A DNA stretch of 49,714 nucleotides from Bacteroidia bacterium (GTDB taxonomy: Bacteria > Bacteroidota > Bacteroidia > Flavobacteriales > Flavobacteriaceae): positions 1 through 49,714 of the forward strand of contig JAUIIU010000014.1 of the NCBI GenBank assembly GCA_030431695.1, read 5' to 3'. The position numbers and the translations under genes are program-made. Position 1 is the first letter of the stretch. Every line of letters begins with the position of its first letter. Below the pieces are notes generated by a model. That model did no database searches. It saw only the letters and a list, made by a program, of their open reading frames with translations, and was not told the DNA's origin. Positions 1-7,746 of this stretch are shown here, one piece after another.

Positions 1-884
1 GCTCCCGGTAAGGGATCGAAATCGAAACGCATATTGAATCGTGTCTGTTTGTTATGTCCCCACCAACCCGTGAATCGCTTCAACTGTGAATTGTTCGCAT
101 GCCGTTCGTGCACAAAACAACCTCCAAGGCTTCCTGGCCCGCTGTTCAGGTATTTATAACTGCACCAAACCGCGAAATCGGCCCCGGTCTCATGCAGATC
201 CGGATAGATATTCCCCGCACCGTGAGCGAGGTCGAATCCTACGAGGCAACCGTGTTTGTGCCCTAGTTCGGTAATGGCCTTCATTGGGTAAGACTGCCCG
301 GTATAGTAATTTGTATTCCCTATCATCAGGAGCGCGATCTCGCTTCCCTGAGCTTCAATGATCTGTTCCAGGTCTTCCAACCTGCAAAGTTCCTCTCCAT
401 CCCTTGGTTTCCATTCCAGGAGACCCTCCTTCGGATCGAAACCGTGAAACCGTAACTGACTTTCAACTGCGTATTTGTCGGATGGAAAAGCGTCGCTTTC
501 CACTACGATCTTGTACCGCTTTGCCGTGGGTTGGTAGAAAGAGACCATCATCAGGTGCAGGTTGGTGGTAAGCGTGTTCATCATCACCACTTCGGAAGGC
601 TTAGCACCGACGATCCTGGCCATTTTTTCGGTGAGGAATTCGTGGTAGGGCAACCAGGGATGTGCACCTTCGGTATGACCTTCAACCCCCAAATTAGCCC
701 AATCGCTGAGTTCTTCCCGGATGTATTCCGAAGTTATCCTTGGTTGCAGGCCCAGTGAATTTCCGCAGAGATAGATAAGAGGATCACCATTTTCATCCTT
801 CGGGAGGTGGAATTTATTTCTGAAATCTGAAAGCGGGTCATCTAGGTCGCACTGGCGGGCAAATTCTAATGAATTCTGGTACAT
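1..884 (-). CDS. kynU: Kynureninase, partial (C-terminus outside window)
   Basis: Pyridoxal-phosphate enzyme that cleaves kynurenine (or 3-hydroxykynurenine) to anthranilate and alanine in tryptophan breakdown. The first 294 residues are visible, starting from the ATG at 884; the frame is open to the window edge, so about 120 C-terminal residues are missing compared with the roughly 420-residue family. Visible family marks: the N-terminal YLCGNSLGLQP stretch (near residues 38-48), the substrate-loop sequence GVEGHTEGAHPW, an aspartate in FDLAHG, and the PLP-lysine motif SYKYLNSGPG with Lys near residue 244. The gene diverges from the haloperoxidase-like gene at 983, and a consensus -7 box at 910-917 lies just upstream. 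Family assignment is very secure; substrate preference cannot be read from sequence. Confidence 0.95.
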   Translation of the reverse strand, partial: MYQNSLEFARQCDLDDPLSDFRNKFHLPKDENGDPLIYLCGNSLGLQPRITSEYIREELSDWANLGVEGHTEGAHPWLPYHEFLTEKMARIVGAKPSEVVMMNTLTTNLHLMMVSFYQPTAKRYKIVVESDAFPSDKYAVESQLRFHGFDPKEGLLEWKPRDGEELCRLEDLEQIIEAQGSEIALLMIGNTNYYTGQSYPMKAITELGHKHGCLVGFDLAHGAGNIYPDLHETGADFAVWCSYKYLNSGPGSLGGCFVHERHANNSQLKRFTGWWGHNKQTRFNMRFDFDPLPG

Positions 885-909
885 ATTGGCAGAAAGTTTC
901 AGCTATACA

Positions 910-917
910 CAAAAATA
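910..917 (-). promoter_or_regulatory. Candidate -7 promoter box for kynU
   Basis: On the minus strand the bases read TATTTTTG, an exact match to the Bacteroidota -7 consensus TAnnTTTG, 26 bases before the kynU ATG. No clear -33 TTG element was found, so this rests on the -7 match and its position. Confidence 0.45.
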
Positions 918-961
918 GGAATTTAAATCCGTATGATTTTCCTACAATGCCACATGTTCAA

Positions 962-969
962 TATATTTG
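962..969 (+). promoter_or_regulatory. Candidate -7 promoter box for the haloperoxidase-like gene
   Basis: TATATTTG matches TAnnTTTG exactly and ends 13 bases before the ATG at 983. A TTTTC stretch near 937-941 could stand in for the -33 element. This placement supports the 983 start, because the upstream in-frame ATG at 869 would lie before the promoter and inside kynU. Confidence 0.5.
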
Positions 970-982
970 TAAAAACTGTCCC

Positions 983-3139
983 ATGAGAAAGTTCCTGATC
1001 ACACTGGTATTAATACTGGCTGCGCCTGCTGTGTTTCCGCAGTCGGTTGCAAGACAATGGAACGAAGAAGTTCTTAACGCCATTCGAAACGATTTTGCGC
1101 GACCAACCGTACACGCGCGGAACCTGTTTCACACTTCCGTGGCTATGTACGATGCCTGGGCGGTTTTCGACGATAAAGCCAACCCTTTCTTTCTGGGAAA
1201 TACCGTAGGGGATTACAGCTGTGACTTCGAAGGTTTCAGAACTGAGGGTGATAAGAACGAGGCAAGGCAAAAAGCCATGAGCTATGCTGTTTACCGACTC
1301 ATGCGCCACAGATTTGAAGATTCCCCCGGAGAGGAGGATATCTACGCTTCCATCGACGCCCTCATGGATTCATTCGGTTATGATAAGAATTTCAAAAACA
1401 CAAATTACCGGGATGGAAACCCTGCTGCGCTTGGTAATTACCTGGCAGAACAACTGATCGCTTTCGGTCTTCAAGACGGTTCAAACGAGGCGAATGACTA
1501 TGCAAATACGGTCTACGAACCGCTTAATGAACACCTGGATACAGATACATCCGGCAACCCAAACATGCAGTTCCCCAATCACTGGCAACCTCTCAAGGTG
1601 GAAAGCTACGTGGACCAGAGTGGACACGTTGTCCCGGGTGGGCAACCGCCATTCCTCAGTCCGGAGTGGGGACAGGTAGTTCCGTTTTCCCTTACTGAAG
1701 AAGACCTGGTGATCTACCCTCGAGATAATTTCGACTATTACGTATATCACGATCCGTCTGATCCACCTTATATCCAGGATGGTCTAGGACTAGATGATCC
1801 GTACAAATGGGGATTTACTATGGTGGCGGTCTGGGCGTCTCATCTCGATAAGAACGACCCCGTGATGATCGACATCTCGCCCGGGGCAATTGGGAATTTG
1901 TCTACGGACCTGTACCCTGAAGCATTCGAGGATTACGACCAGTTCTATGATTTTTTTGGAGGAGGAGATCCTTCCGAAGGAAGAACAATGAACCCGTTCA
2001 CCGGTATGCCCTATGAGTCTCAGGTAGTTCCCAGGGGGGATTACGGCAGGGTACTGGCCGAATTCTGGGCGGATGGGCCGGATAGCGAAACTCCGCCGGG
2101 ACACTGGTTTACCATACTTAACTACGTGAGTGATCACCCCGAATTGAAGAAAAAGTACAAAGGCATGGGCGAGACCCTGAGCGACCTCGAATGGGATGTG
2201 AAAAGCTATTTTATCCTGGGCGGAGCCATGCACGATGTGGCTGTTAGTGCCTGGGGAATTAAGGGATATTATGATTATGTGAGGCCGATCAGTGCGATTC
2301 GATATATGGCCGATCAAGGACAGTCTTCCGATCCGAATGATATAAAATATCACCCTCATGGCATACCGCTGATCCCGGATTATGTAGAACTGGTGAGAGA
2401 AGGAGATCCGCTGGCGGGTGCGTTTAATGAGAATGTAGGGAAGATAAAACTGTATACCTGGCGAGGCCCGGACTTTATCGTAGATCCTAATAATGACGAA
2501 GCCGGAGTAGGCTGGATACTGGCCGAAGAGTGGTTCCCTTACCAGCGTCCATCGTTCGTAACACCTCCCTTCGCCGGCTATGTTTCGGGTCATTCTACCT
2601 ATTCGAGAGCAGCGGCTGAAGTTCTTACTTTACTTACCGGTGATGAATATTTTCCCGGGGGAATGGGGGTTTTCGAAATTCCGAAGGACACCTTCCTGAA
2701 ATTTGAGAAAGGTCCGAGTGTTCCTTTCCAATTGCAATGGGCTACCTACCGCGACGCAAGTGACCAAACAAGCCTGTCGAGGATTTGGGGAGGCATACAT
2801 CCTCCATGTGATGATATTCCGGGCAGGAGAATAGGGGCGGCAATAGGGGTGGAGGCCTTTAATTTTGCTGAAAAATATTTCTACGGAGAACTGATAGATA
2901 GAGGTGCTTTGTACCCTAATCCCAGTGATGGTATTGTAACCGTTGCCTTCAGCACGGATGAGCCACTGGAACTTTGCGTGTATGATACCCTGGGCAGAAA
3001 GATCTACTCTGAGCAGGCTCAATTCGACGCCCAGGATCGTTGCAACCTGGATGTTTCATATCTAAGGGACGGTCTGTATTTTGTAACCCTTGAAAGGGAA
3101 GACGATCAACTTTTCGTGCAACGCCTTGTGAAGCATTAA
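983..3139 (+). CDS. Vanadium-dependent haloperoxidase-like protein, T9SS-exported
   Basis: 718-residue secreted protein of the PAP2/vanadium haloperoxidase superfamily, whose members bind vanadate (oxidising halides with peroxide) or hydrolyse phosphoesters. A signal peptide (MRKFLITLVLILAAPAVFPQ) opens the protein. All three superfamily motifs are present: K-x6-RP (Lys427 to Pro435), SGH (535-537) and SR-x5-H-x3-D (Ser599, His606, Asp610). Residues about 642-718 form a T9SS type A sorting domain (LYPNPSDG, then LRDGLYFVTL and a basic KH end), so export across the outer membrane and surface attachment are expected. The ATG at 983 was chosen over 869 because it begins a proper signal peptide and lies just after a promoter box. 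Motif retention suggests a working vanadate or phosphate site; whether it halogenates is not decidable here. Confidence 0.88.
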   Translation: MRKFLITLVLILAAPAVFPQSVARQWNEEVLNAIRNDFARPTVHARNLFHTSVAMYDAWAVFDDKANPFFLGNTVGDYSCDFEGFRTEGDKNEARQKAMSYAVYRLMRHRFEDSPGEEDIYASIDALMDSFGYDKNFKNTNYRDGNPAALGNYLAEQLIAFGLQDGSNEANDYANTVYEPLNEHLDTDTSGNPNMQFPNHWQPLKVESYVDQSGHVVPGGQPPFLSPEWGQVVPFSLTEEDLVIYPRDNFDYYVYHDPSDPPYIQDGLGLDDPYKWGFTMVAVWASHLDKNDPVMIDISPGAIGNLSTDLYPEAFEDYDQFYDFFGGGDPSEGRTMNPFTGMPYESQVVPRGDYGRVLAEFWADGPDSETPPGHWFTILNYVSDHPELKKKYKGMGETLSDLEWDVKSYFILGGAMHDVAVSAWGIKGYYDYVRPISAIRYMADQGQSSDPNDIKYHPHGIPLIPDYVELVREGDPLAGAFNENVGKIKLYTWRGPDFIVDPNNDEAGVGWILAEEWFPYQRPSFVTPPFAGYVSGHSTYSRAAAEVLTLLTGDEYFPGGMGVFEIPKDTFLKFEKGPSVPFQLQWATYRDASDQTSLSRIWGGIHPPCDDIPGRRIGAAIGVEAFNFAEKYFYGELIDRGALYPNPSDGIVTVAFSTDEPLELCVYDTLGRKIYSEQAQFDAQDRCNLDVSYLRDGLYFVTLEREDDQLFVQRLVKH

Positions 3140-3148
3140 TCAGCGAGG

Positions 3149-3832
3149 TTATTTCACCGATATATCAGTGAAGTATAACTTGAAACTCTTCAAACTATCC
3201 TGGTGGAGGGTATTGAACCTGAGATCACCATATGTTTCATGTTTATCCCAAGTGGTAAGGACCGAGGCTGTCCCGGAATTTTCTTTGCGGTACACCCATT
3301 CCCTGATCTCGTAGGCATCGGTAAAATAAAAATCGTAGGCATCACCGGGTGTGTAGCCGCCTTCCGAACCATATACGATGGTTAGCTTGTTGAGTGTGTC
3401 CCTGGATATGGGAGCAGTGACTTTGGAAACATCGGAGATGGTGGTTCCTTCATCCCAAACCAATTTGTAGGGGGACAAAAGCCAAAACGAATCGTTCACA
3501 AATCGTTTGTCGGCGTAGATCGCCAGGCTATCCAACGGTGCCTTCCTGTTGTATTCAATAGTGTCATTTTCATTCATGAAAATAACATCATCAGTTGAGG
3601 TATTCCAGACATACGACCTGCTGTAGCCTGTCTCACTCCTGCTCACATTGAAGGTGAATCTCAGCTCGGTTACAGTATCCCAGTTCCCGATGCGATAAAA
3701 TGCGGCGATGTTTTCTTGAGGGGATAGGGGATGTGTTTTTTCTTCAGTGACAGGGGAGGTAGTTTCCTGAGACAATTCTTTACAGCTGAATACGCAAATC
3801 ACGAGTAATAATATTGACAATGATGATCTCAT
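3149..3832 (-). CDS. Hypothetical lipoprotein, possibly DUF6503-like
   Basis: 227-residue predicted lipoprotein. The N-terminus MRSSLSILLLVICVFSC ends in a lipobox-like FSC, so Cys17 would be lipidated after signal peptidase II cleavage. The mature part is rich in Trp/Tyr and alternating polar and hydrophobic residues, suggesting a beta-rich periplasmic domain. Its spacing of elements (an 'R-Y-V-W' strand, 'S-P-Y-K-L-V-W-D', then 'Y-x-F-Y-F-T-D-A-Y-E-I-R-E-W') resembles Bacteroidota proteins annotated DUF6503, but I am unsure of that match. It converges with the haloperoxidase-like gene with only 9 bases between stop codons. No catalytic motif is recognised. Confidence 0.75.
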   Translation of the reverse strand: MRSSLSILLLVICVFSCKELSQETTSPVTEEKTHPLSPQENIAAFYRIGNWDTVTELRFTFNVSRSETGYSRSYVWNTSTDDVIFMNENDTIEYNRKAPLDSLAIYADKRFVNDSFWLLSPYKLVWDEGTTISDVSKVTAPISRDTLNKLTIVYGSEGGYTPGDAYDFYFTDAYEIREWVYRKENSGTASVLTTWDKHETYGDLRFNTLHQDSLKSFKLYFTDISVK

Positions 3833-3897
3833 AACAGGTACTTTTTGCTAAAATAAACCATAAGTAAATGCTCTCATAATTTTTGTAAATTTAGATT

Positions 3898-4314
3898 ATG
3901 GATATCAGAAAAGAATATACCAATGGTGAACTCACCGTTGTTTGGAAACCCGGAATTTGTATACATTCCGGGGAGTGCGTGAAAGGAATGCCAGGGGTGT
4001 TCGATCCGAAACGGAAGCCATGGATCATCGCTGAAGACGCGGAAACAAAGAAACTTAAGGAAACTATCGATAAATGTCCGAGTGGAGCGCTGACATATTT
4101 TATGAATACGGATGTTAATCCTTCCGAAGAAAAACAAATTGCAATGAGTGAGACTAAAGTTGAAGTTCTCGACAATGGGCCATTAATGGTGAAGGGAACG
4201 ATAGAAGTGACCCACACCGACGGGCGTACCGAGACCAGGACGAGGAATACGGCTTTTTGCCGTTGTGGTAAAACAGGAAAGACCCCGTTTTGTGACGGCT
4301 CACACAAGAGTTAG
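3898..4314 (+). CDS. YjdI-type 4Fe-4S protein fused to a CDGSH iron-sulfur domain
   Basis: 138-residue cytoplasmic protein with two iron-sulfur modules. Residues 1-70 match the YjdI (Fer4_19) mono-cluster family: C21-I-H-S-G-E-C27 and C60-P-S-G-A-L. Residues about 86-138 are a CDGSH domain with the exact ligand pattern C121-R-C123 ... PF-C132-DGS-H136, which binds a 2Fe-2S cluster through three Cys and one His. The gene is followed after 2 bases by a YjdJ-like acetyltransferase gene; in E. coli yjdI and yjdJ are also neighbours, which supports both calls. The biochemical role of the pair is not established; electron transfer or cluster handling is an inference. Confidence 0.88.
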   Translation: MDIRKEYTNGELTVVWKPGICIHSGECVKGMPGVFDPKRKPWIIAEDAETKKLKETIDKCPSGALTYFMNTDVNPSEEKQIAMSETKVEVLDNGPLMVKGTIEVTHTDGRTETRTRNTAFCRCGKTGKTPFCDGSHKS

Positions 4315-4316
4315 CG

Positions 4317-4610
4317 ATGGATCTTGACCTGAAAAAGAACGAGGAAAAGAAACTTTTTGAAGCTACTGTGGATGGATTTACCTCGCTGATCGAATTTATT
4401 TGGACCCGGGAAGTAGTGTACCTAACCCATACCGAGGTGCCGGCAGAACTGGGGGGAAGAGGCATAGGCAAGGCACTTGTCCTGTCAGTGCTAACAGAAC
4501 TAAAGGCAGAAGGTATGAAAGTGGCCCCATTATGTCCTTTTGTAGCGGCCTATATCAAAAAGAATCCTGAATGGATTCCCCTGGTTGCAAAAGGTTATAA
4601 TGTCGGCTAA
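4317..4610 (+). CDS. YjdJ-like small GNAT N-acetyltransferase
   Basis: 97-residue protein of the short GNAT family that includes E. coli YjdJ. The acetyl-CoA binding motif is visible at E44-L-G-G-R-G-I-G-K (about 44-52), preceded by the strand VVYLTHTEVP and followed by the helix and PLCPFV strand typical of this minimal fold. Start codon ATG lies 2 bases after the stop of the iron-sulfur fusion gene, so the two are almost surely cotranscribed. Target of acetylation unknown; some short GNAT proteins of this group may bind acyl-CoA without a known substrate. Confidence 0.85.
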   Translation: MDLDLKKNEEKKLFEATVDGFTSLIEFIWTREVVYLTHTEVPAELGGRGIGKALVLSVLTELKAEGMKVAPLCPFVAAYIKKNPEWIPLVAKGYNVG

Positions 4611-4657
4611 AGGTTGATGAATTTACTTCACTGTTATTTTCCAAAGAAACACAACTG

Positions 4658-5461
4658 ATGGACTATAAAAAAGAATTTGATACGAACAGGGAGACCTGGA
4701 ATAAAAAGGTTGCGATACACGCCGCCAGTGATTTTTACAACCTGGAAAATTTTAAAAGTGGAGACGACTCTTTAAAATCCTATGAAATCAAAGCCATGGG
4801 AGATGTTAATGGAAAACGCATGCTGCATCTGCAGTGTCATTTCGGGCAGGACACCTTAAGTTGGGCCAGGAGAGGAGCAAAGTGCACAGGTATTGATATT
4901 TCGGATGAAGCGATCCAACTGGCGAGGTCGTTGAACAGGGAACTTGGACTTGACGCTGAGTTTGTTTGCTGCAATGTCCTGGATGTGTCCGATAACATTT
5001 CTGAAACCTTCGATATTGTTTTTACGAGCTATGGTGTAATAGGTTGGTTGCCGGAACTGAAACCCTGGGCAAAAATGATCTCCGAAAGACTCAAACCCGG
5101 TGGAATTTTCTATTTGGTGGAATTTCACCCGATTGCCTGGATGTTCGATTACCAGCAGCATCCACCGAAAATGATCTATGGTTATCAGCAGAAGGAGGCT
5201 ATTTACGAGGAGTATGAAGGAACTTATGCCGACGAAGAAAATTCAGCAATAATTAGTAAGGAATATGGTTGGAACCATGGGCTCGGAGAGGTTGTGACCG
5301 CGCTAACCCAAGCAGGACTCACCGTCGAATTCCTTCGTGAGCACGATGAATCGCCTTATGATGTATTCCCCGGACTCGAAAAAACAGATAATGGAATGTT
5401 TGCCAGGGAAGACAGGTTATTTCCATTGGTTTTTGAATTAAAAGCTAAAAAGTCTGGATAA
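4658..5461 (+). CDS. Class I SAM-dependent methyltransferase
   Basis: 267-residue Rossmann-fold methyltransferase. Motif I (LHLQCHFGQDTLSWARRGA, about 56-74) and the acidic residue ending the second strand (G78-I-D80) form the S-adenosylmethionine pocket; motif IV is FDIVFTSYGVIGWL. A C-terminal lid region (about 165-240) rich in Tyr, Glu and Gly probably carries substrate specificity. Substrate not known. It follows the GNAT gene by 47 bases and overlaps the oppositely directed DUF2007-like gene by 17 bases at the 3' end. Confidence 0.82.
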   Translation: MDYKKEFDTNRETWNKKVAIHAASDFYNLENFKSGDDSLKSYEIKAMGDVNGKRMLHLQCHFGQDTLSWARRGAKCTGIDISDEAIQLARSLNRELGLDAEFVCCNVLDVSDNISETFDIVFTSYGVIGWLPELKPWAKMISERLKPGGIFYLVEFHPIAWMFDYQQHPPKMIYGYQQKEAIYEEYEGTYADEENSAIISKEYGWNHGLGEVVTALTQAGLTVEFLREHDESPYDVFPGLEKTDNGMFAREDRLFPLVFELKAKKSG

Positions 5462-6116
5462 AAACCCCAAGGGATCTCGACATAAGGTAAAATGGTAGAA
5501 CGATCAAACCAATCAGGAAGATGTATTGGCCGTGCTTCCTGTTCTTTTTTGAATAGGAATACACTTTCACCCCGTTGGGGAGTGTCTTCTTTGAGGTCCA
5601 CAGGAAATAGCCGATGATAAGTCCGAAGAAACCACCCAGCACCGCAAAGATATACCCGGCAATGATCCATCCTTTCTGGTCTTTTTCCGGTTTAGCCAAT
5701 AATAGGATCCTTTGATTACGCATAGCAGTTAAGGTAGCTTCATCAACAGGTTTGCCACGCTCTCCCAGGAGCTTTTTGGAAAGTTCAATATCGAATTCGT
5801 TCCATTCATCCTGCTTTTCGAGGATCTCGTAGAGTTCGTCATCACTGAATTCGAAGAGATAATAATCTTCGGATACATTTTCCAGGAGATCCCTGGCGTG
5901 ATCGGCTAAGATCTTTTCGGCTTTCTCAAAATCGGCCACGTCAATTCTAACTTCAACCTGGTCCAAGGAGTGATTCGCTCCGAAACTGTTGTCGAGTTGG
6001 GAGGCATTATCCCCCATCTCGGTATGTATCCCATGATTTTCAAGTAATTCACGCAGTTCAAGTGCCTGTCCAACCTTTGTAAAGGTGCGGAAGATTGAGA
6101 AATCCGGATTATTCAT
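5445..6116 (-). CDS. DUF2007-like membrane protein
   Basis: 223-residue protein. Residues 6-75 look like a DUF2007 'putative signal transducing' domain: FRTFTKVGQALELRELLENHGI then alternating strands and VDVADFEKAEKIL-type helix, a fold related to PII/ACT-like small domains. A charged linker follows, then two hydrophobic segments (about 150-170 and 195-213) that should anchor the C-terminus in the inner membrane. No enzyme motif is present. Start ATG at 6116; 44 bases downstream of the msrA stop on the same strand, so possibly cotranscribed with msrA. Function unknown. Confidence 0.75.
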   Translation of the reverse strand: MNNPDFSIFRTFTKVGQALELRELLENHGIHTEMGDNASQLDNSFGANHSLDQVEVRIDVADFEKAEKILADHARDLLENVSEDYYLFEFSDDELYEILEKQDEWNEFDIELSKKLLGERGKPVDEATLTAMRNQRILLLAKPEKDQKGWIIAGYIFAVLGGFFGLIIGYFLWTSKKTLPNGVKVYSYSKKNRKHGQYIFLIGLIVLPFYLMSRSLGVFIQTF

Positions 6117-6146
6117 TCACTAAATATAGAAAAACATGGTCTAACC

Positions 6147-6168
6147 GACACTATAGTTCATTAGTGTC
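6147..6168 (-). other. Stem-loop across the msrA stop codon
   Basis: Inverted repeat GACACTA - 8-base loop - TAGTGTC. On the minus strand it begins in the last msrA codons and includes the TAA stop. There is no T-run behind it, so it is not a standard terminator; it may protect the msrA transcript end or damp readthrough into the DUF2007-like gene. Confidence 0.35.
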
Positions 6169-6844
6169 CCTGGCCTTCTTTAATCAATTGCGGAAACTTT
6201 TCCTGGAAACGCTTCAGCCTGGGAATGGATACATTCTGAATGTACGGATTGTAGGGGTGGTTCTTTTCATAATCCTGGTGATATCCTTCTCCTTTCCAGA
6301 ATTTCTGAAAGGGTAGTATTTGCGCAGCTACTTTTCCTTCTCCGTATATCTTTTCCTGCTCTTTTACCTTTTCATCGATGATCTGCTTCTGTTCTTCGTT
6401 CTGGTAGAAGATGATGGAACGATACTGTGAACCGCGGTCGGGTCCCTGGCCGTTGACCTGGGTCACATTCTGCGATCCGAAGTATACGTCCACGAGTGTG
6501 GCAAAAGATACGATCTCAGGGTTGTAGATGATCTCAACGGCTTCAGCATGTCCCGTTCTACCCGTATTGCTGGCCTCGTAAGTAGGATTTTCGGTATGTC
6601 CGCCGCTATAGCCCGAAATTGACTCTTCCACGCCTTTGACACTTTCATAAATGGCTTCAACACACCAGAAACAGCCACTTGCAAAATATGCTCGAGCCAT
6701 CCCATTCTCCACAGGAACCTCGACAGGTGTTTGGTTAGCCTGGGCAGTGGCTTCGGCATTTTTATTGTTTTCATTCGTGGACTGGCATGAGCCCTGCAGG
6801 CTGAACAGTACAGATGCCGCAATAATTACAAATAGTCTTCTCAT
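6161..6844 (-). CDS. msrA: Peptide-methionine (S)-S-oxide reductase, lipoprotein form
   Basis: 227-residue MsrA, which reduces methionine-S-sulfoxide in damaged proteins. The catalytic motif GCFWC is at residues 57-61 with catalytic Cys58, preceded by the usual strand ARAYFASG. Other family blocks are visible: SGYSGG, VEIIYNP, QGPDRGSQYRSIIFY and the EGYHQDY motif. Unlike cytoplasmic MsrA it carries a lipoprotein signal (lipobox LQGSC, Cys20) and a roughly 25-residue Asn/Gln-rich linker, so it should act in the periplasm on a membrane tether. Its electron donor there is not evident from neighbouring genes. Confidence 0.95.
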   Translation of the reverse strand: MRRLFVIIAASVLFSLQGSCQSTNENNKNAEATAQANQTPVEVPVENGMARAYFASGCFWCVEAIYESVKGVEESISGYSGGHTENPTYEASNTGRTGHAEAVEIIYNPEIVSFATLVDVYFGSQNVTQVNGQGPDRGSQYRSIIFYQNEEQKQIIDEKVKEQEKIYGEGKVAAQILPFQKFWKGEGYHQDYEKNHPYNPYIQNVSIPRLKRFQEKFPQLIKEGQGH

Positions 6845-6911
6845 AACAATGGATCTTTGAATGTAGGTCGAAAATAATCCAATTCCTTTCAGTATTTCTA
6901 CTGAAAAGTAT

Positions 6912-6940
6912 AAAAAAAGCCTTCACTTGTGGTGAAGGCT
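6912..6940 (-). terminator. Rho-independent terminator after the coiled-coil gene
   Basis: Perfect 9-base stem AGCCTTCAC / GTGAAGGCT with a 5-base loop, followed on the minus strand by a run of seven T. It lies 20 bases beyond the stop of the gene at 6961-7743. A second short inverted repeat (TTTCAGTA/TACTGAAA, 6887-6906) follows. Confidence 0.85.
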
Positions 6941-6960
6941 CTGTATCATTAGGAGTTGAT

Positions 6961-7743
6961 TTACTTCATTTTTGTGAAGAGTTTCTCCATTTTCTCCCTT
7001 TCCTCGTCGGCCAATTCCGGGTCGACAAGAATTCGGCCACTGTGTTCATCGGTGATGATCTTCTTTCGTGAAGCGATCTCCATCTGAACTTGCGGTGGAA
7101 TAGTAAAGAATGAGCCACCGGATGCACCGCGCTCAACTGGAACTACAGCCAGTCCGTTCTTAACGTTGGTACGGATTCGTTTGTAAGCCTTGATCAGGCG
7201 TTCCTCGATATTCTTCTCGTATTTCTCAGATTCCTTGATAAGGGATTTTTCCTCTTTCTCTGTTTCTGAAAGGATCTCGTTAAGCTCACCTTGCTTGTGC
7301 TTCAGGTGTTCTTCGCGCGCCGACAGGCGTTCTTTGGTTTCTTCGATCACCACATTCTTCTGCTCGATCTGCGCCTTGAACTCCTTGATGTGCTTTTCGG
7401 CCAGTTGGATCTCCAGTTCCTGGAACTCGATCTCCTTGCTCAGCGAGTTATACTCACGGTTATTTCGAACGTTGTCCTGCTGAGAGGTGTATTTTTTGAT
7501 CAGGGACTTAGCCTCATCTATCAAATTCTTCTTGTCCTTGATATTACCCTCGATAACCTCCAGGTCTGAAGATAGCTTGTCCAAACGGGTATTCATTCCG
7601 GCTACCTCATCTTCCAGGTCTTCAACTTCCAGGGGCAGTTCACCGCGTACATTTCGAATCTCATCAATTCGGGAATCGATCAGTTGCAGGTCGAACAGGG
7701 CTCTTAACTTTTCTTCTACAGTTACTTCAGTCTTTTTTGCCAT
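6961..7743 (-). CDS. Coiled-coil C4-type zinc-ribbon family protein lacking the zinc cysteines
   Basis: 260-residue protein of the family usually called 'zinc ribbon domain-containing', conserved next to Nif3-like genes. Residues about 10-190 form one long heptad-rich coiled coil (Glu, Lys, Leu abundant). The C-terminal module (about 205-245) keeps the family skeleton IPPQVQMEIASRKKI and SGRILVD, but the positions where relatives have two C-x2-C pairs now read S-G-G-S-F and D-E-H-S, so no zinc ligands remain. It starts 3 bases after the Nif3-like gene stop, so both are one transcript that ends at the terminator at 6912-6940. Function unknown; a structural or nucleic-acid role is only a guess. 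Confidence 0.85.
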   Translation of the reverse strand: MAKKTEVTVEEKLRALFDLQLIDSRIDEIRNVRGELPLEVEDLEDEVAGMNTRLDKLSSDLEVIEGNIKDKKNLIDEAKSLIKKYTSQQDNVRNNREYNSLSKEIEFQELEIQLAEKHIKEFKAQIEQKNVVIEETKERLSAREEHLKHKQGELNEILSETEKEEKSLIKESEKYEKNIEERLIKAYKRIRTNVKNGLAVVPVERGASGGSFFTIPPQVQMEIASRKKIITDEHSGRILVDPELADEEREKMEKLFTKMK

Positions 7744-7746
7744 ATT

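Noticed and set aside
869-982. Upstream in-frame ATG extension of the haloperoxidase-like gene
   Set aside because: It overlaps the kynU start, precedes the promoter box at 962-969 and would bury the signal peptide.
1790-2593. 267-codon open frame antisense to the haloperoxidase-like gene
   Set aside because: Its translation shows no family resemblance, and the opposite strand carries a complete enzyme with catalytic motifs and sorting domain.
6147-6168. Stem-loop at the msrA stop considered as a terminator
   Set aside because: There is no T-run after it in either direction, so it is listed only as a stem-loop.
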